Shown here: piece after piece, positions 52,106-59,260 of the stretch | How the letters are laid out: each line of letters starts with the position of its first letter | Position numbering within the stretch: position 1 is the stretch's first letter | Assembly (NCBI RefSeq): GCF_046736345.1 | Contig: NZ_CP157210.1 | Location: 992,001 to 1,056,000 of the forward strand | Source: Hyphococcus formosus | GTDB taxonomy: Bacteria > Pseudomonadota > Alphaproteobacteria > Caulobacterales > Parvularculaceae | DNA: 64,000 nucleotides | Reading direction: 5' to 3' | Notes under the pieces: generated by a model | Databases searched by the model: none | What the model saw: the letters and a program-made list of their open reading frames with translations, nothing else | What the model was told of the DNA's origin: nothing | Made by a program: the position numbers and the translations under genes

Positions 52106-54843
52106 TCTTCTTCGCCCTCTTCCTCGCCTTCTACTTCTTCGACCCGGCCGACGGAGACAACATTTTCGTCCTCCCGGGTTCTGAAAATGGTGACGCCTTG
52201 TGTATTACGCCCCGCAACGCGGATGTCATTGACCGGTGTACGGATCAATTGTCCGCCATCGGTCACGAGCATAATCTGGTCGGTATCTTCGACCGGGAAC
52301 GCCGCAACAACCGGGCCATTACGCTCGGTCGTCTGTATCGCAATGATCCCTTTACCGCCGCGACCAGAGGTGCGGTATTCATAAGACGACGTCCGCTTGC
52401 CATATCCGTTTTCGGTCACGGTAAGGATGAATTGCTCCGCTGCGCCCATTTCCGCCAGCCGCTCAGGGCTAATGGCAATATCTGCGGTTTCCGTATCATC
52501 CGGCTCGTCCGCATCGCCCTCGCCCGCCGCACGGCGCATCGCCGCTGCGTGTTTGAGATAGGCTTTTGACTCTTCGGAATTGGTGTCGATGTGATGCAGG
52601 ATCGCCATCGAAATCACGACATTCCCTTCGTCAAGACGGATACCGCGCACACCGGTTGAGGTTCGGCCCGCAAAGACCCGAACCGCATCAACCGGGAAGC
52701 GGATGCAATAGCCTGCTGATGTTGTCAGCAAGACATCTTCGTTTTCGCGGCAAAGCTGAACGCCGACTAAGCGGTCATTATCATCAAGCTTCATGGCAAT
52801 CTTGCCATTACGATTGATGCGCTGGAAATCAGAAAGCTTATTCCGGCGGACATTGCCCGAACGAGTCGCAAAAGTGATCTGCATTTCGTCCCAGGATTCT
52901 TCATCTTCGGGCAGCGGAAGAATATTGGTCACCCGCTCATCCGGCCCCAGCGGCAGCAGATTGACAAATGCCTTACCGCGAGAGTTCGGCGCACCTTCGG
53001 GAATGCGCCAAAGCTTGAGCTTGTAGACCATGCCCGTTGACGTGAAGAACAGAAGCGGGGTGTGCGTATTGCCGACAAAAAGTTGCGAGACGAAATCTTC
53101 GTCCTTGAACTTCATACCCGCGCGGCCCTTGCCGCCGCGTTTCTGCGCCCGGTAGGTCGAAAGCGCGGTCCGTTTGACATAACCCGCATGGGTTACGGTC
53201 ACGACCATCTCGTCACGCGGGATAAGATCTTCGTCTTCGACCTCACCTTCCGCATCGACAATTTCTGTTCGGCGTGGCGTCGCAAATTCATCACGCGCGG
53301 CAATCAGCTCATCTTTGATGATCGCCAAGACGCGCTCACGATTGCGGAGGATATCAAGATAATCGGCAATCTTTTCGGCAAGGCTTTTCAGCTCATCACC
53401 GATTTCATCGCGGCCTAGTGCCGTCAGACGTTGAAGCCGCAGATCGAGGATCGCTTTCGCCTGTTCTTCTGACAGCGTTAGCGTATCGCCCTCGGTCATC
53501 ATGTGACGCGGATCGGCAACCAAGAGCACCAAGGGTGCCAAGTCCTTGGCCGGCCAAGAGCGCTCCATCAATTGCGCCTTCGCGGTTGCCGGATCAGGGG
53601 CCGCCCGGATCAAGGCAACGACCTCGTCGATATTGGCGACCGCAATCGCCAAGCCGACCAAAATATGCGCGCGGTCGCGCGCTTTGTTGAGGTCAAATTT
53701 CGTCCGCCGCGTAATCACTTCCTCGCGGAAGTCGATAAAGGATGCCAACACATCCCGCAGCGTCATCTGTTGCGGCTTACCGCTATTGAGCGCGAGAAGA
53801 TTGACGCCAAAGCTCGTTTGAAGCTGTGAATGACGATAAAGCTGATTGAGCACCACATCCGGGCTCGCGTCGCGCCGCAGCTCGATCACAACACGGATAC
53901 CGAGGCGGTTGGATTCGTCACGAATATCCGCGATGCCTTCGATCTTTTTCTCGCGCACCAAGCCCGCAATACGTTCGACCATCACGGATTTATTCAACTG
54001 GAACGGAATTTCCGTGATGATGATGCCGTAACGATCTTTGCGAAGCTCTTCGATCGTCGCGCGGCCACGCATAACAACCGAGCCGCGCCCGGTCAGCAGT
54101 GCCGATTTTGATCCTGCGCGCCCGAGAATGATCCCGCCGGTTGGGAAATCAGGTCCCGGTACGATCTCGATTAGTTCTTCATCTGTGATCGCCGGATTGT
54201 CGATCATCGCCAAAGTCGCGTCACATACCTCGCCGAGATTATGTGGCGGGATGTTCGTCGCCATACCGACCGCAATACCGCCCGCACCATTGACGAGAAG
54301 ATTGGGGAACCGCGCCGGCAGAACCATCGGTTCATGCTCTGAACCGTCATAGTTCGCCTGAAAGGCGACTGTGTCTTTTTCGATGTCCTCAAGCAGCGCA
54401 TGCGCCGGTTTGCCCATGCGAACTTCGGTATAACGCATCGCAGCCGGGGGATCGCCGTCGATGGAGCCGAAATTCCCTTGCCCGTCTAACAATGGCAAGC
54501 GCAGTGAAAAGTCCTGCGCCATACGCGCAAGCGCATCATAAATCGATTGGTCACCATGCGGGTGATATTTACCGATCACATCCCCGACAACACGTGCCGA
54601 TTTTCGGTATGGCTTGTTGAAGGCATAGCCATTTTCGTGCATCGACCACAAAATCCGGCGGTGCACAGGCTTTAAGCCATCGCGTGCATCGGGAATCGCA
54701 CGGCTGACGATCACACTCATCGCGTAATCGAGATACGATTTTCGCATCTCTTCTTCGATATGAATGGTCGATACGCCGTCGCCTAATTGTGGCGGGGTGT
54801 TTTCTTCTGCATTATCCGGGAGATCGCCGTTATCTTCGGCCAC
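52102..54843 (-). CDS. gyrA: DNA gyrase subunit A
   Basis: A 913-residue GyrA; with GyrB it introduces negative supercoils. The catalytic tyrosine is Y138 (AAMRYTE). The quinolone-resistance region reads GDQSIYD: the position equal to E. coli Ser83 is Q99 (codon CAA, complement of 54547-54549), while Asp87 is kept as D103. The C-terminal DNA-wrapping domain has the GyrA-box QKRGGKGRAG. An acidic insert (about 780-790, GEGDADEPDD) and tail (EEVEGEEEGEEE) are present. It starts the gyrA-coaD-ppi unit. Confidence 0.97.
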   Translation of the reverse strand: MAEDNGDLPDNAEENTPPQLGDGVSTIHIEEEMRKSYLDYAMSVIVSRAIPDARDGLKPVHRRILWSMHENGYAFNKPYRKSARVVGDVIGKYHPHGDQSIYDALARMAQDFSLRLPLLDGQGNFGSIDGDPPAAMRYTEVRMGKPAHALLEDIEKDTVAFQANYDGSEHEPMVLPARFPNLLVNGAGGIAVGMATNIPPHNLGEVCDATLAMIDNPAITDEELIEIVPGPDFPTGGIILGRAGSKSALLTGRGSVVMRGRATIEELRKDRYGIIITEIPFQLNKSVMVERIAGLVREKKIEGIADIRDESNRLGIRVVIELRRDASPDVVLNQLYRHSQLQTSFGVNLLALNSGKPQQMTLRDVLASFIDFREEVITRRTKFDLNKARDRAHILVGLAIAVANIDEVVALIRAAPDPATAKAQLMERSWPAKDLAPLVLLVADPRHMMTEGDTLTLSEEQAKAILDLRLQRLTALGRDEIGDELKSLAEKIADYLDILRNRERVLAIIKDELIAARDEFATPRRTEIVDAEGEVEDEDLIPRDEMVVTVTHAGYVKRTALSTYRAQKRGGKGRAGMKFKDEDFVSQLFVGNTHTPLLFFTSTGMVYKLKLWRIPEGAPNSRGKAFVNLLPLGPDERVTNILPLPEDEESWDEMQITFATRSGNVRRNKLSDFQRINRNGKIAMKLDDNDRLVGVQLCRENEDVLLTTSAGYCIRFPVDAVRVFAGRTSTGVRGIRLDEGNVVISMAILHHIDTNSEESKAYLKHAAAMRRAAGEGDADEPDDTETADIAISPERLAEMGAAEQFILTVTENGYGKRTSSYEYRTSGRGGKGIIAIQTTERNGPVVAAFPVEDTDQIMLVTDGGQLIRTPVNDIRVAGRNTQGVTIFRTREDENVVSVGRVEEVEGEEEGEEE

Positions 54844-54990
54844 GAAAGAACCTTTTGGAATCAGTTAAAAATGAACTGCTCTGACTAGCATTGCCCCCCA
54901 ACAAAGCCAAGCATTTGACCTGTTTATTGCACGGTTTATTCGCGGAAGTACATCGGTTAACATAGACAGGCAATTTCATAAGGAAAAAGC

Positions 54991-55617
54991 ATGTACTCAA
55001 AAGCAAAATTGCTCTCCATTTCAGTAGCTTCTATAATATTCCTCGCAGCCTGTGGAAAATCCGATAACCCGGGTACAAGCAGCAAATCTGACGCAGGTTC
55101 ACTCTTACCCACGCTAGCCCCCGCCGATTGGGCGGATGCGGCAAGCAGTTTCATCGACACCGAAGGCAACGAAATCGGCTATGTCGTCTTTAAAAACGCG
55201 CCGCGCGCCGGCGTTTTAATCCGCGTTGACGTCAAAGGTCTCGATCAAGGGTGGCATGGCATTCACCTTCACCAGGTTGCCGATTGCTCTGACGGCGCTG
55301 AGGGTTTCAAAGCATCGGGCGGACATATCGACCCTGATGACAATCCGCATGGCTTGTTGCACGAAGATGGTCCCGAACGCGCCGATATTCCGAATATCTA
55401 TGCCGGTGCCGATGGCCGCGCGACAGCAGAAATTTTCAACTCAACGATTGGCCTGTTTCCGAGCGAGGCCGCGGCCGCCGAATCCGGCCCACATCCGCTG
55501 ATCGATGAAGATGGGTTTGCAATGATCATTCACGTCAATCCTGACGACCACATCACGCAGCCTATTGGCGGCGCTGGTTCGCGTGTCGCCTGCGCGGCAA
55601 TCAAACCCCTCAATTAA
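54991..55617 (+). CDS. sodC: Cu/Zn superoxide dismutase lipoprotein
   Basis: A 208-residue SodC with a lipoprotein signal (FLAAC, C21), acting in the periplasm. Copper ligands H92, H94, H112 and H181 are present, with the guiding R198 and the disulfide pair C99/C201. Zinc ligands H112, H120 and D132 are kept, but the fourth zinc histidine (H78 of the bovine enzyme) is E129 (GPERAD). AAGGAAAAA precedes the ATG. It may still bind zinc through Glu, or be a copper-dominant form. Confidence 0.9.
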   Translation: MYSKAKLLSISVASIIFLAACGKSDNPGTSSKSDAGSLLPTLAPADWADAASSFIDTEGNEIGYVVFKNAPRAGVLIRVDVKGLDQGWHGIHLHQVADCSDGAEGFKASGGHIDPDDNPHGLLHEDGPERADIPNIYAGADGRATAEIFNSTIGLFPSEAAAAESGPHPLIDEDGFAMIIHVNPDDHITQPIGGAGSRVACAAIKPLN

Positions 55618-55630
55618 AAAGCGTCAAACG

Positions 55631-56221
55631 ATGAACGCTCAGGGTGACACGCTAACGCGCCTGCTGATGCAGGACCGGCGAGCTTCCTATTACAGATTAC
55701 GAGGCGGCTTTCCGGTCTTGTTTGCTGGCGCAACATATTGGGGCGTTCTGACCGCCGCAGGGTATTTCGCCAATCAATATGCGTGGTTTCTGATCGCGCT
55801 TTTGGGCAGCGGAGCAATTTTTCCAGCCGCGCTTTTTTACAGCAAAGTTTTTCGCATTGATTTCATGCAGGACCGGACCTCGGTCACGAGCGTTCTTCTT
55901 CCGGCTTTTATCGCCATGCTTCTTTTCTGGCCGATGGCAATTGCAGCGCTTTGGGAAGCACCTGCAATATTTCCCCTGATAATGGCAATCGGCCTTTCTT
56001 TACACTTTCCGGTAATCGGCTGGGCCTATGGGCGCACGGCGATTTACAGCGCACATGCCCTATTCCGTGCTATCATCGTTTTTGTGATATGGTGGAAACT
56101 GCCGGAACACCGGCTGACATTGTTACCACTAAGCGTCACGGCGATATACCTGCTCACGGCGCTAATTGTTGTGGTGGATTCAAACCGGTTTCGGGATGTT
56201 GAAAGACCGGTTTTAGACTGA
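55631..56221 (+). CDS. Multi-pass membrane protein of unknown function
   Basis: About 196 residues with five or six hydrophobic segments (about 25-45, 47-65, 81-100, 107-125, 140-155, 162-178) and a short soluble N-terminus (LTRLLMQDRRASYYRLRGG). It resembles DUF7010-type membrane proteins, but I cannot confirm this. ATG 55631, 14 bp after sodC, is preferred to a frame starting inside sodC. Confidence 0.65.
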   Translation: MNAQGDTLTRLLMQDRRASYYRLRGGFPVLFAGATYWGVLTAAGYFANQYAWFLIALLGSGAIFPAALFYSKVFRIDFMQDRTSVTSVLLPAFIAMLLFWPMAIAALWEAPAIFPLIMAIGLSLHFPVIGWAYGRTAIYSAHALFRAIIVFVIWWKLPEHRLTLLPLSVTAIYLLTALIVVVDSNRFRDVERPVLD

Positions 56222-56256
56222 AGATATTATCTTCAGTGCGTATGGGGGTGCGTAAA

Positions 56257-57315
56257 ATGACGAAGGTGAACAGAAGAAATTTCGTTCTCGGTAGCGGCGC
56301 AATTCTATCGGTGGGATTGACGACAAACGCGCATGCCAATGATGCAACGGGCGCATGGACTCCGCTGCGCGATATGCCCTTCCCCGTGCAGGAAATTTAT
56401 CCTGCGGCTTTTCGGAAATCGTCCGATCCCGGCCCTTCGCTAAAACCAAAGCCGCTCGATATTTTGGTCAATGCAGGCGGCATGACACCCGATGATGAAT
56501 ATTTCAACGTCACCGATGCGGTGACCTTTTATGACCCCGCATATGACGCCTGGGGTTATGGCACACCCTTGCCTGAACCGCGCCATCATCTTTCGCTCGT
56601 CAATAATAATGGTCTTTTATATGCCATTGGCGGTTTTGCGCGGAATGATCGCGGCGGTTGGCAAATGCGTTCTGATTGCTGGCGTTTGCGCGAATTAAAT
56701 GGCCGATGGGAACGCATGCGTTCTTTACCGCATCCGCAAGCCGAAAGCGTTTGCTTGTCACTCAACCGATATATTCATGTTGTCGGCGGCCGTGCTCCGG
56801 CGGGCAGTTCCAATGCGCAATGGTCAGACCATATCGACACAGACGAACATTGGTATTTTGATGCCGGCGAAAATCGTTGGCATTCACTTGCGCCTTTACC
56901 GCGACCGCGAAATTCTTCTGCTGGTGCTGTTGTAAATGGCGTTCTCTATGTGATTGGCGGACGCACGGTCAGCGACGGCAATATGACCGCGGTTGATGTC
57001 TATGATCCGCTCGCAGACCGCTGGGAAGCCGCAAAACCAATGCCGAAAGCACAAGCGGGCCTGGCGGCTTCGGTATTGAATGGCAAAATCTACGTATTTG
57101 GCGGCGAATATTTCAAACCCGGTAATGGCGGCGTCTTTGCGGAAGCATGGGAATATGACCCGGACAAAGACGATTGGCGCGCCGTTGCCGCAATGCCGCG
57201 ACCACGACACGGCTTAGGTGCGGTTACACTTGGTAATGCAATTTATGTTTTGGGCGGCGCAAGTCAGCCCAGCGGCGTTGGCACAAGCGCCGCATTAGAT
57301 CGTTTCGAAATTTAG
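56257..57315 (+). CDS. Tat-exported Kelch-repeat protein
   Basis: A protein of about 352 residues. The N-terminus NRRNFVLGSGAILSVGL is a twin-arginine leader ending THAHA-like TNAHAN. Five or six Kelch repeats follow (for example LYAIGG, IHVVGG, LYVIGG, IYVFGG and IYVLGG, each before a W-x-x-x-x-x-P motif), giving a beta-propeller. ATG 56257 follows GGGGGTG; GTG 56236 and ATG 56242 are alternatives. Tat export suggests folding or cofactor loading in the cytoplasm. No catalytic domain is attached; the function is unknown. Confidence 0.85.
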   Translation: MTKVNRRNFVLGSGAILSVGLTTNAHANDATGAWTPLRDMPFPVQEIYPAAFRKSSDPGPSLKPKPLDILVNAGGMTPDDEYFNVTDAVTFYDPAYDAWGYGTPLPEPRHHLSLVNNNGLLYAIGGFARNDRGGWQMRSDCWRLRELNGRWERMRSLPHPQAESVCLSLNRYIHVVGGRAPAGSSNAQWSDHIDTDEHWYFDAGENRWHSLAPLPRPRNSSAGAVVNGVLYVIGGRTVSDGNMTAVDVYDPLADRWEAAKPMPKAQAGLAASVLNGKIYVFGGEYFKPGNGGVFAEAWEYDPDKDDWRAVAAMPRPRHGLGAVTLGNAIYVLGGASQPSGVGTSAALDRFEI

Positions 57316-57321
57316 TCCGCA

Positions 57322-57564
57322 CTAATTTTGATCAACCGGCAGACAATCTGCATAAACCGGATTGCCGACAACTTGTTGGCTCATCCACGCTTGGCCGGCT
57401 GCACGACATTCCGCCTCGCTTTCATAGATACCGATAAATTCCGGTTCACTCGTCGGGCCCGGTGTTAAATATCCCTGTGCGGCCCATTGCGTAACGTCAG
57501 AACTTGTCGCGCATGCAGAAATCAAAAACAGTGTTGCGAACAATGTTGCAATGCGAAAGTTCAT
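57322..57564 (-). CDS. Small lipoprotein, unknown function
   Basis: An 80-residue protein whose signal ends in the lipobox LISAC. The mature part has two cysteines (CRAAGQAW and YADCLP), possibly a disulfide, and a short pattern EFIGIYESEAECRAAGQAW. ATG 57564 starts at the signal peptide; ATG 57618 would add a poor 18-residue extension. Convergent with the Kelch gene, 7 bp apart. Confidence 0.6.
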   Translation of the reverse strand: MNFRIATLFATLFLISACATSSDVTQWAAQGYLTPGPTSEPEFIGIYESEAECRAAGQAWMSQQVVGNPVYADCLPVDQN

Positions 57565-57679
57565 TCGTGCGTTTTGAATTTTTGATACGCGTTTTTTGAA
57601 ACATTCCGTGATGATCATCTTTCATCCCTCCCCGGATGTTTGTTTCCTGACAATCAAACGCAACAACAATGGCGAAGAC

Positions 57680-57763
57680 ATGGCGTTGATGCGCAAACGC
57701 AAACTTATTCCGGTTATCGGAACTGATTTTGATACGGAAATCAAACGAGCGAAAAACAAATAA
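57680..57763 (+). CDS. Possible 27-residue basic small protein
   Basis: ATG 57680 opens MALMRKRKLIPVIGTDFDTE and ends RAKNK with TAA at 57761. GGCGAAG precedes the ATG. The stop lies on the edge of a strong hairpin with a T-tract, the arrangement of a real small gene. The frame stays open upstream to about 57608 without a better start. No homology can be judged. Confidence 0.3.
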   Translation: MALMRKRKLIPVIGTDFDTEIKRAKNK

Positions 57764-57793
57764 AGCCCCGGCGAATGTTGCGCCGGGGCTTTT
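57762..57793. terminator. Strong bidirectional terminator hairpin
   Basis: AAGCCCCGGCG (57763-57773) pairs with CGCCGGGGCTT (57781-57791) around AATGTTG; TTTT follows on the plus strand and TTTATTTG on the minus strand. On the plus strand it follows the possible small gene. Confidence 0.75.
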
Positions 57794-57963
57794 GGTGAAT
57801 TCATAAAATGAATTTCGGTAATTTCGAACGTAAACGTCCGGATAAACTCGCTGCGGACTGCCCCCGCATGCCATCGGCCCAAAACATCTTGATCGGCCCG
57901 ATGAAAAACCCCTCTTGGTGCGTTTGAGATGCTTCAAAACACCTGAAACGCGAGCGGTGAATA

Positions 57964-57998
57964 GCAAAAAATAAAACGATTAGCGTGGTTTACGCTAA
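57964..57998 (-). terminator. Terminator of the H1-like gene
   Basis: TTAGCGT (57980-57986) pairs with ACGCTAA (57992-57998). On the minus strand it runs into TCGTTTTATTTTTTG. It lies 11 bp after the stop of the lysine-rich protein. Confidence 0.75.
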
Positions 57999-58009
57999 AT
58001 CAGCCGCGT

Positions 58010-58426
58010 TTAGCGTCTTGTCGTCTTACGTTTTGTTGTTTTGCGCTTAGCGGTTTTTTTCTTGGCTGTTTTCTTTTTAGCCGTTTTCCGCTTCGCAGGA
58101 GCTTTCCGCTTCACTGCTTTCTTGGCTGTTTTGCGCTTAGTGGTTTTTTTCGCCGTTTTGCGCTTAGCGGTTTTCTTCTTGGCTGTTTTTTTCTTAGCCG
58201 TCTTCCGCTTCGCTGGCGCTTTCCGTTTTACAGCCTTCTTCGCTGTCTTACGCTTTACGGTTTTTTTCTTAGCCGTTTTGCGCTTGGTCGTTTTTTTAGC
58301 GGGTGACTTCCGCTTCACAGCTTTGCGCTTAGTCGCTTTTTTCGCTGTTGTTTTACGCTTTACAGTTTTCTTCGCGGTTTTTTTCTTAGCCGCTTTACGC
58401 TTCGTCGTTTTTCTCTTTACCGCCAT
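58010..58426 (-). CDS. Lysine-rich histone H1-like protein
   Basis: A 138-residue protein made almost only of K, R, T, A, V and P in KKTAKKK, KRKTAKK and KRKAPAKRK units, like AlgP and other bacterial H1-type tails that bind DNA. A 34-residue block is duplicated (residues 58-91 and 97-130). The strand is set by amino-acid logic: the opposite frame is only hydrophobic shadow. The start ATG 58426 follows GGAGGTG, and a terminator closes it. It may compact or organise the nucleoid. The repeat number may vary between strains. Confidence 0.8.
   Translation of the reverse strand: MAVKRKTTKRKAAKKKTAKKTVKRKTTAKKATKRKAVKRKSPAKKTTKRKTAKKKTVKRKTAKKAVKRKAPAKRKTAKKKTAKKKTAKRKTAKKTTKRKTAKKAVKRKAPAKRKTAKKKTAKKKTAKRKTTKRKTTRR
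58037..58255. repeat. Duplicated 102-bp block inside the H1-like gene
   Basis: Positions 58037-58138 and 58154-58255 encode the same 34 residues with an offset of 117 bp. Shorter AAAAAGACAGCC-type units repeat within each block. Such a direct repeat can expand or contract. Confidence 0.7.
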
Positions 58427-58491
58427 GGTTCACCTCCGAATCATGCGTTGAAAGAGAAACTGTAACTTAATTTCCTAAAAAAGTATTGTAT

Positions 58492-58515
58492 ATGCGCAAC
58501 GCTTAGCGTGCGCAT
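58492..58515. promoter_or_regulatory. Bulged hairpin between ssb and the H1-like gene
   Basis: ATGCGCA-A-CGC pairs with GCG-TGCGCAT around TTA, with one bulged A. It lies 36 bp after the ssb stop and 66 bp before the H1-like start. It could end the ssb transcript weakly (a T-run lies a little further on the minus strand) or act as an operator. Confidence 0.4.
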
Positions 58516-58551
58516 TTGCATTTTTTTGCAATTTTTGATTCGTTTTTGCGA

Positions 58552-59016
58552 TTAAAACGGAATGTCGTCGTCCATATCGTAATTTTGTCCGCCCGAAGAT
58601 GGACCTTGATCGGACATTCCGCCTGCGTTGCGATCTGAAAAACGATCACCGCCGCCGCCGCCGCTTCTTCCATCGAGCATTACAAGCGTTGAATTGAAAT
58701 TACGCAGAACAACTTCGGTTGAATAACGGTCATTGCCGTTTTGATCTTGCCACTTGCGTGTTTCGAGTTGCCCTTCGATGTAAACTTTCGAACCTTTCCG
58801 AAGATATTGCTCCGCAACGCGGGTCAAACCTTCCGAAAAAATTGCAACTGAATGCCATTCGGTTTTTTCGCGACGCTCACCGGTGTTGCGATCTTTCCAG
58901 CTTTCAGAAGTCGCAATCCGCAGATTGCAAACAGATCCGCCATTTTGAAATTTGCGAACTTCCGGATCTGCACCCAGATTCCCTACCAAAATGACTTTGT
59001 TGACGCTGCCTGCCAT
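58552..59016 (-). CDS. ssb: Single-stranded DNA-binding protein
   Basis: A 154-residue SSB. The OB fold (MAGSVNKVILVGNLGADPEV, RIATSESWKDRNTGERREKTEWHSV, YLRKGSKVYIEGQLETRKWQDQ) is followed by a Gly-rich linker and the acidic tip DDDIPF that recruits repair proteins. It diverges from uvrA, the usual alphaproteobacterial layout, around an SOS box. Confidence 0.97.
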   Translation of the reverse strand: MAGSVNKVILVGNLGADPEVRKFQNGGSVCNLRIATSESWKDRNTGERREKTEWHSVAIFSEGLTRVAEQYLRKGSKVYIEGQLETRKWQDQNGNDRYSTEVVLRNFNSTLVMLDGRSGGGGGDRFSDRNAGGMSDQGPSSGGQNYDMDDDIPF

Positions 59017-59136
59017 GAGACTCTCCTGAAATACCCGAATTCATTCTTATCAGAGCTAATCGCTCGATTTTCCATCAAGCTCAATGATTGGTTCTCCCCA
59101 CCCACCAGTTCACTTTAGCCTGATGGGAACACAAAT

Positions 59137-59151
59137 GTTCACACCTTGTTC
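59137..59151 (+). promoter_or_regulatory. LexA (SOS) box between ssb and uvrA
   Basis: GTTC (59137-59140), seven bases, GTTC (59148-59151): a perfect match to the alphaproteobacterial LexA site GTTC-N7-GTTC. It overlaps a -35 candidate TTGTTC (59146-59151), which with a 17-bp spacer leads to ATATAG (59169-59174), 87 bp upstream of the uvrA start. Repression of uvrA, and perhaps ssb, by LexA is predicted. Confidence 0.8.
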
Positions 59152-59260
59152 TTGCTGTCAACGGCGATATATAGGACATTCACTGGCAATTTCCGGATTT
59201 ATCGCCATATCGCGCGTCCAATCACCGACCTGAACCGTTTGAAGAAAAAAAGAAGTCCCT

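Larger units (their letters stand above)
57565..58009. other. Mostly non-coding stretch around two terminators
   Basis: The left part is the promoter region of the small lipoprotein. A possible 27-residue gene lies at 57680-57763 and is followed at once by a hairpin. Between that hairpin and the terminator of the H1-like gene (57964-57998) lie about 170 bp with no gene; a short dyad (AATTCAT-AAA-ATGAATT near 57800) is the only structure seen. Confidence 0.45.

Noticed and set aside
57497..57967. A 156-residue minus-strand frame across the lipoprotein promoter region
   Set aside because: No signal, domain or ribosome site; it crosses a strong terminator hairpin and overlaps the lipoprotein gene.
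58041..58451. A 136-residue hydrophobic frame opposite the H1-like gene
   Set aside because: It reads only as FLAVFFLAVF-type repeats, the antisense of Lys codons. The minus frame has a ribosome site and terminator.
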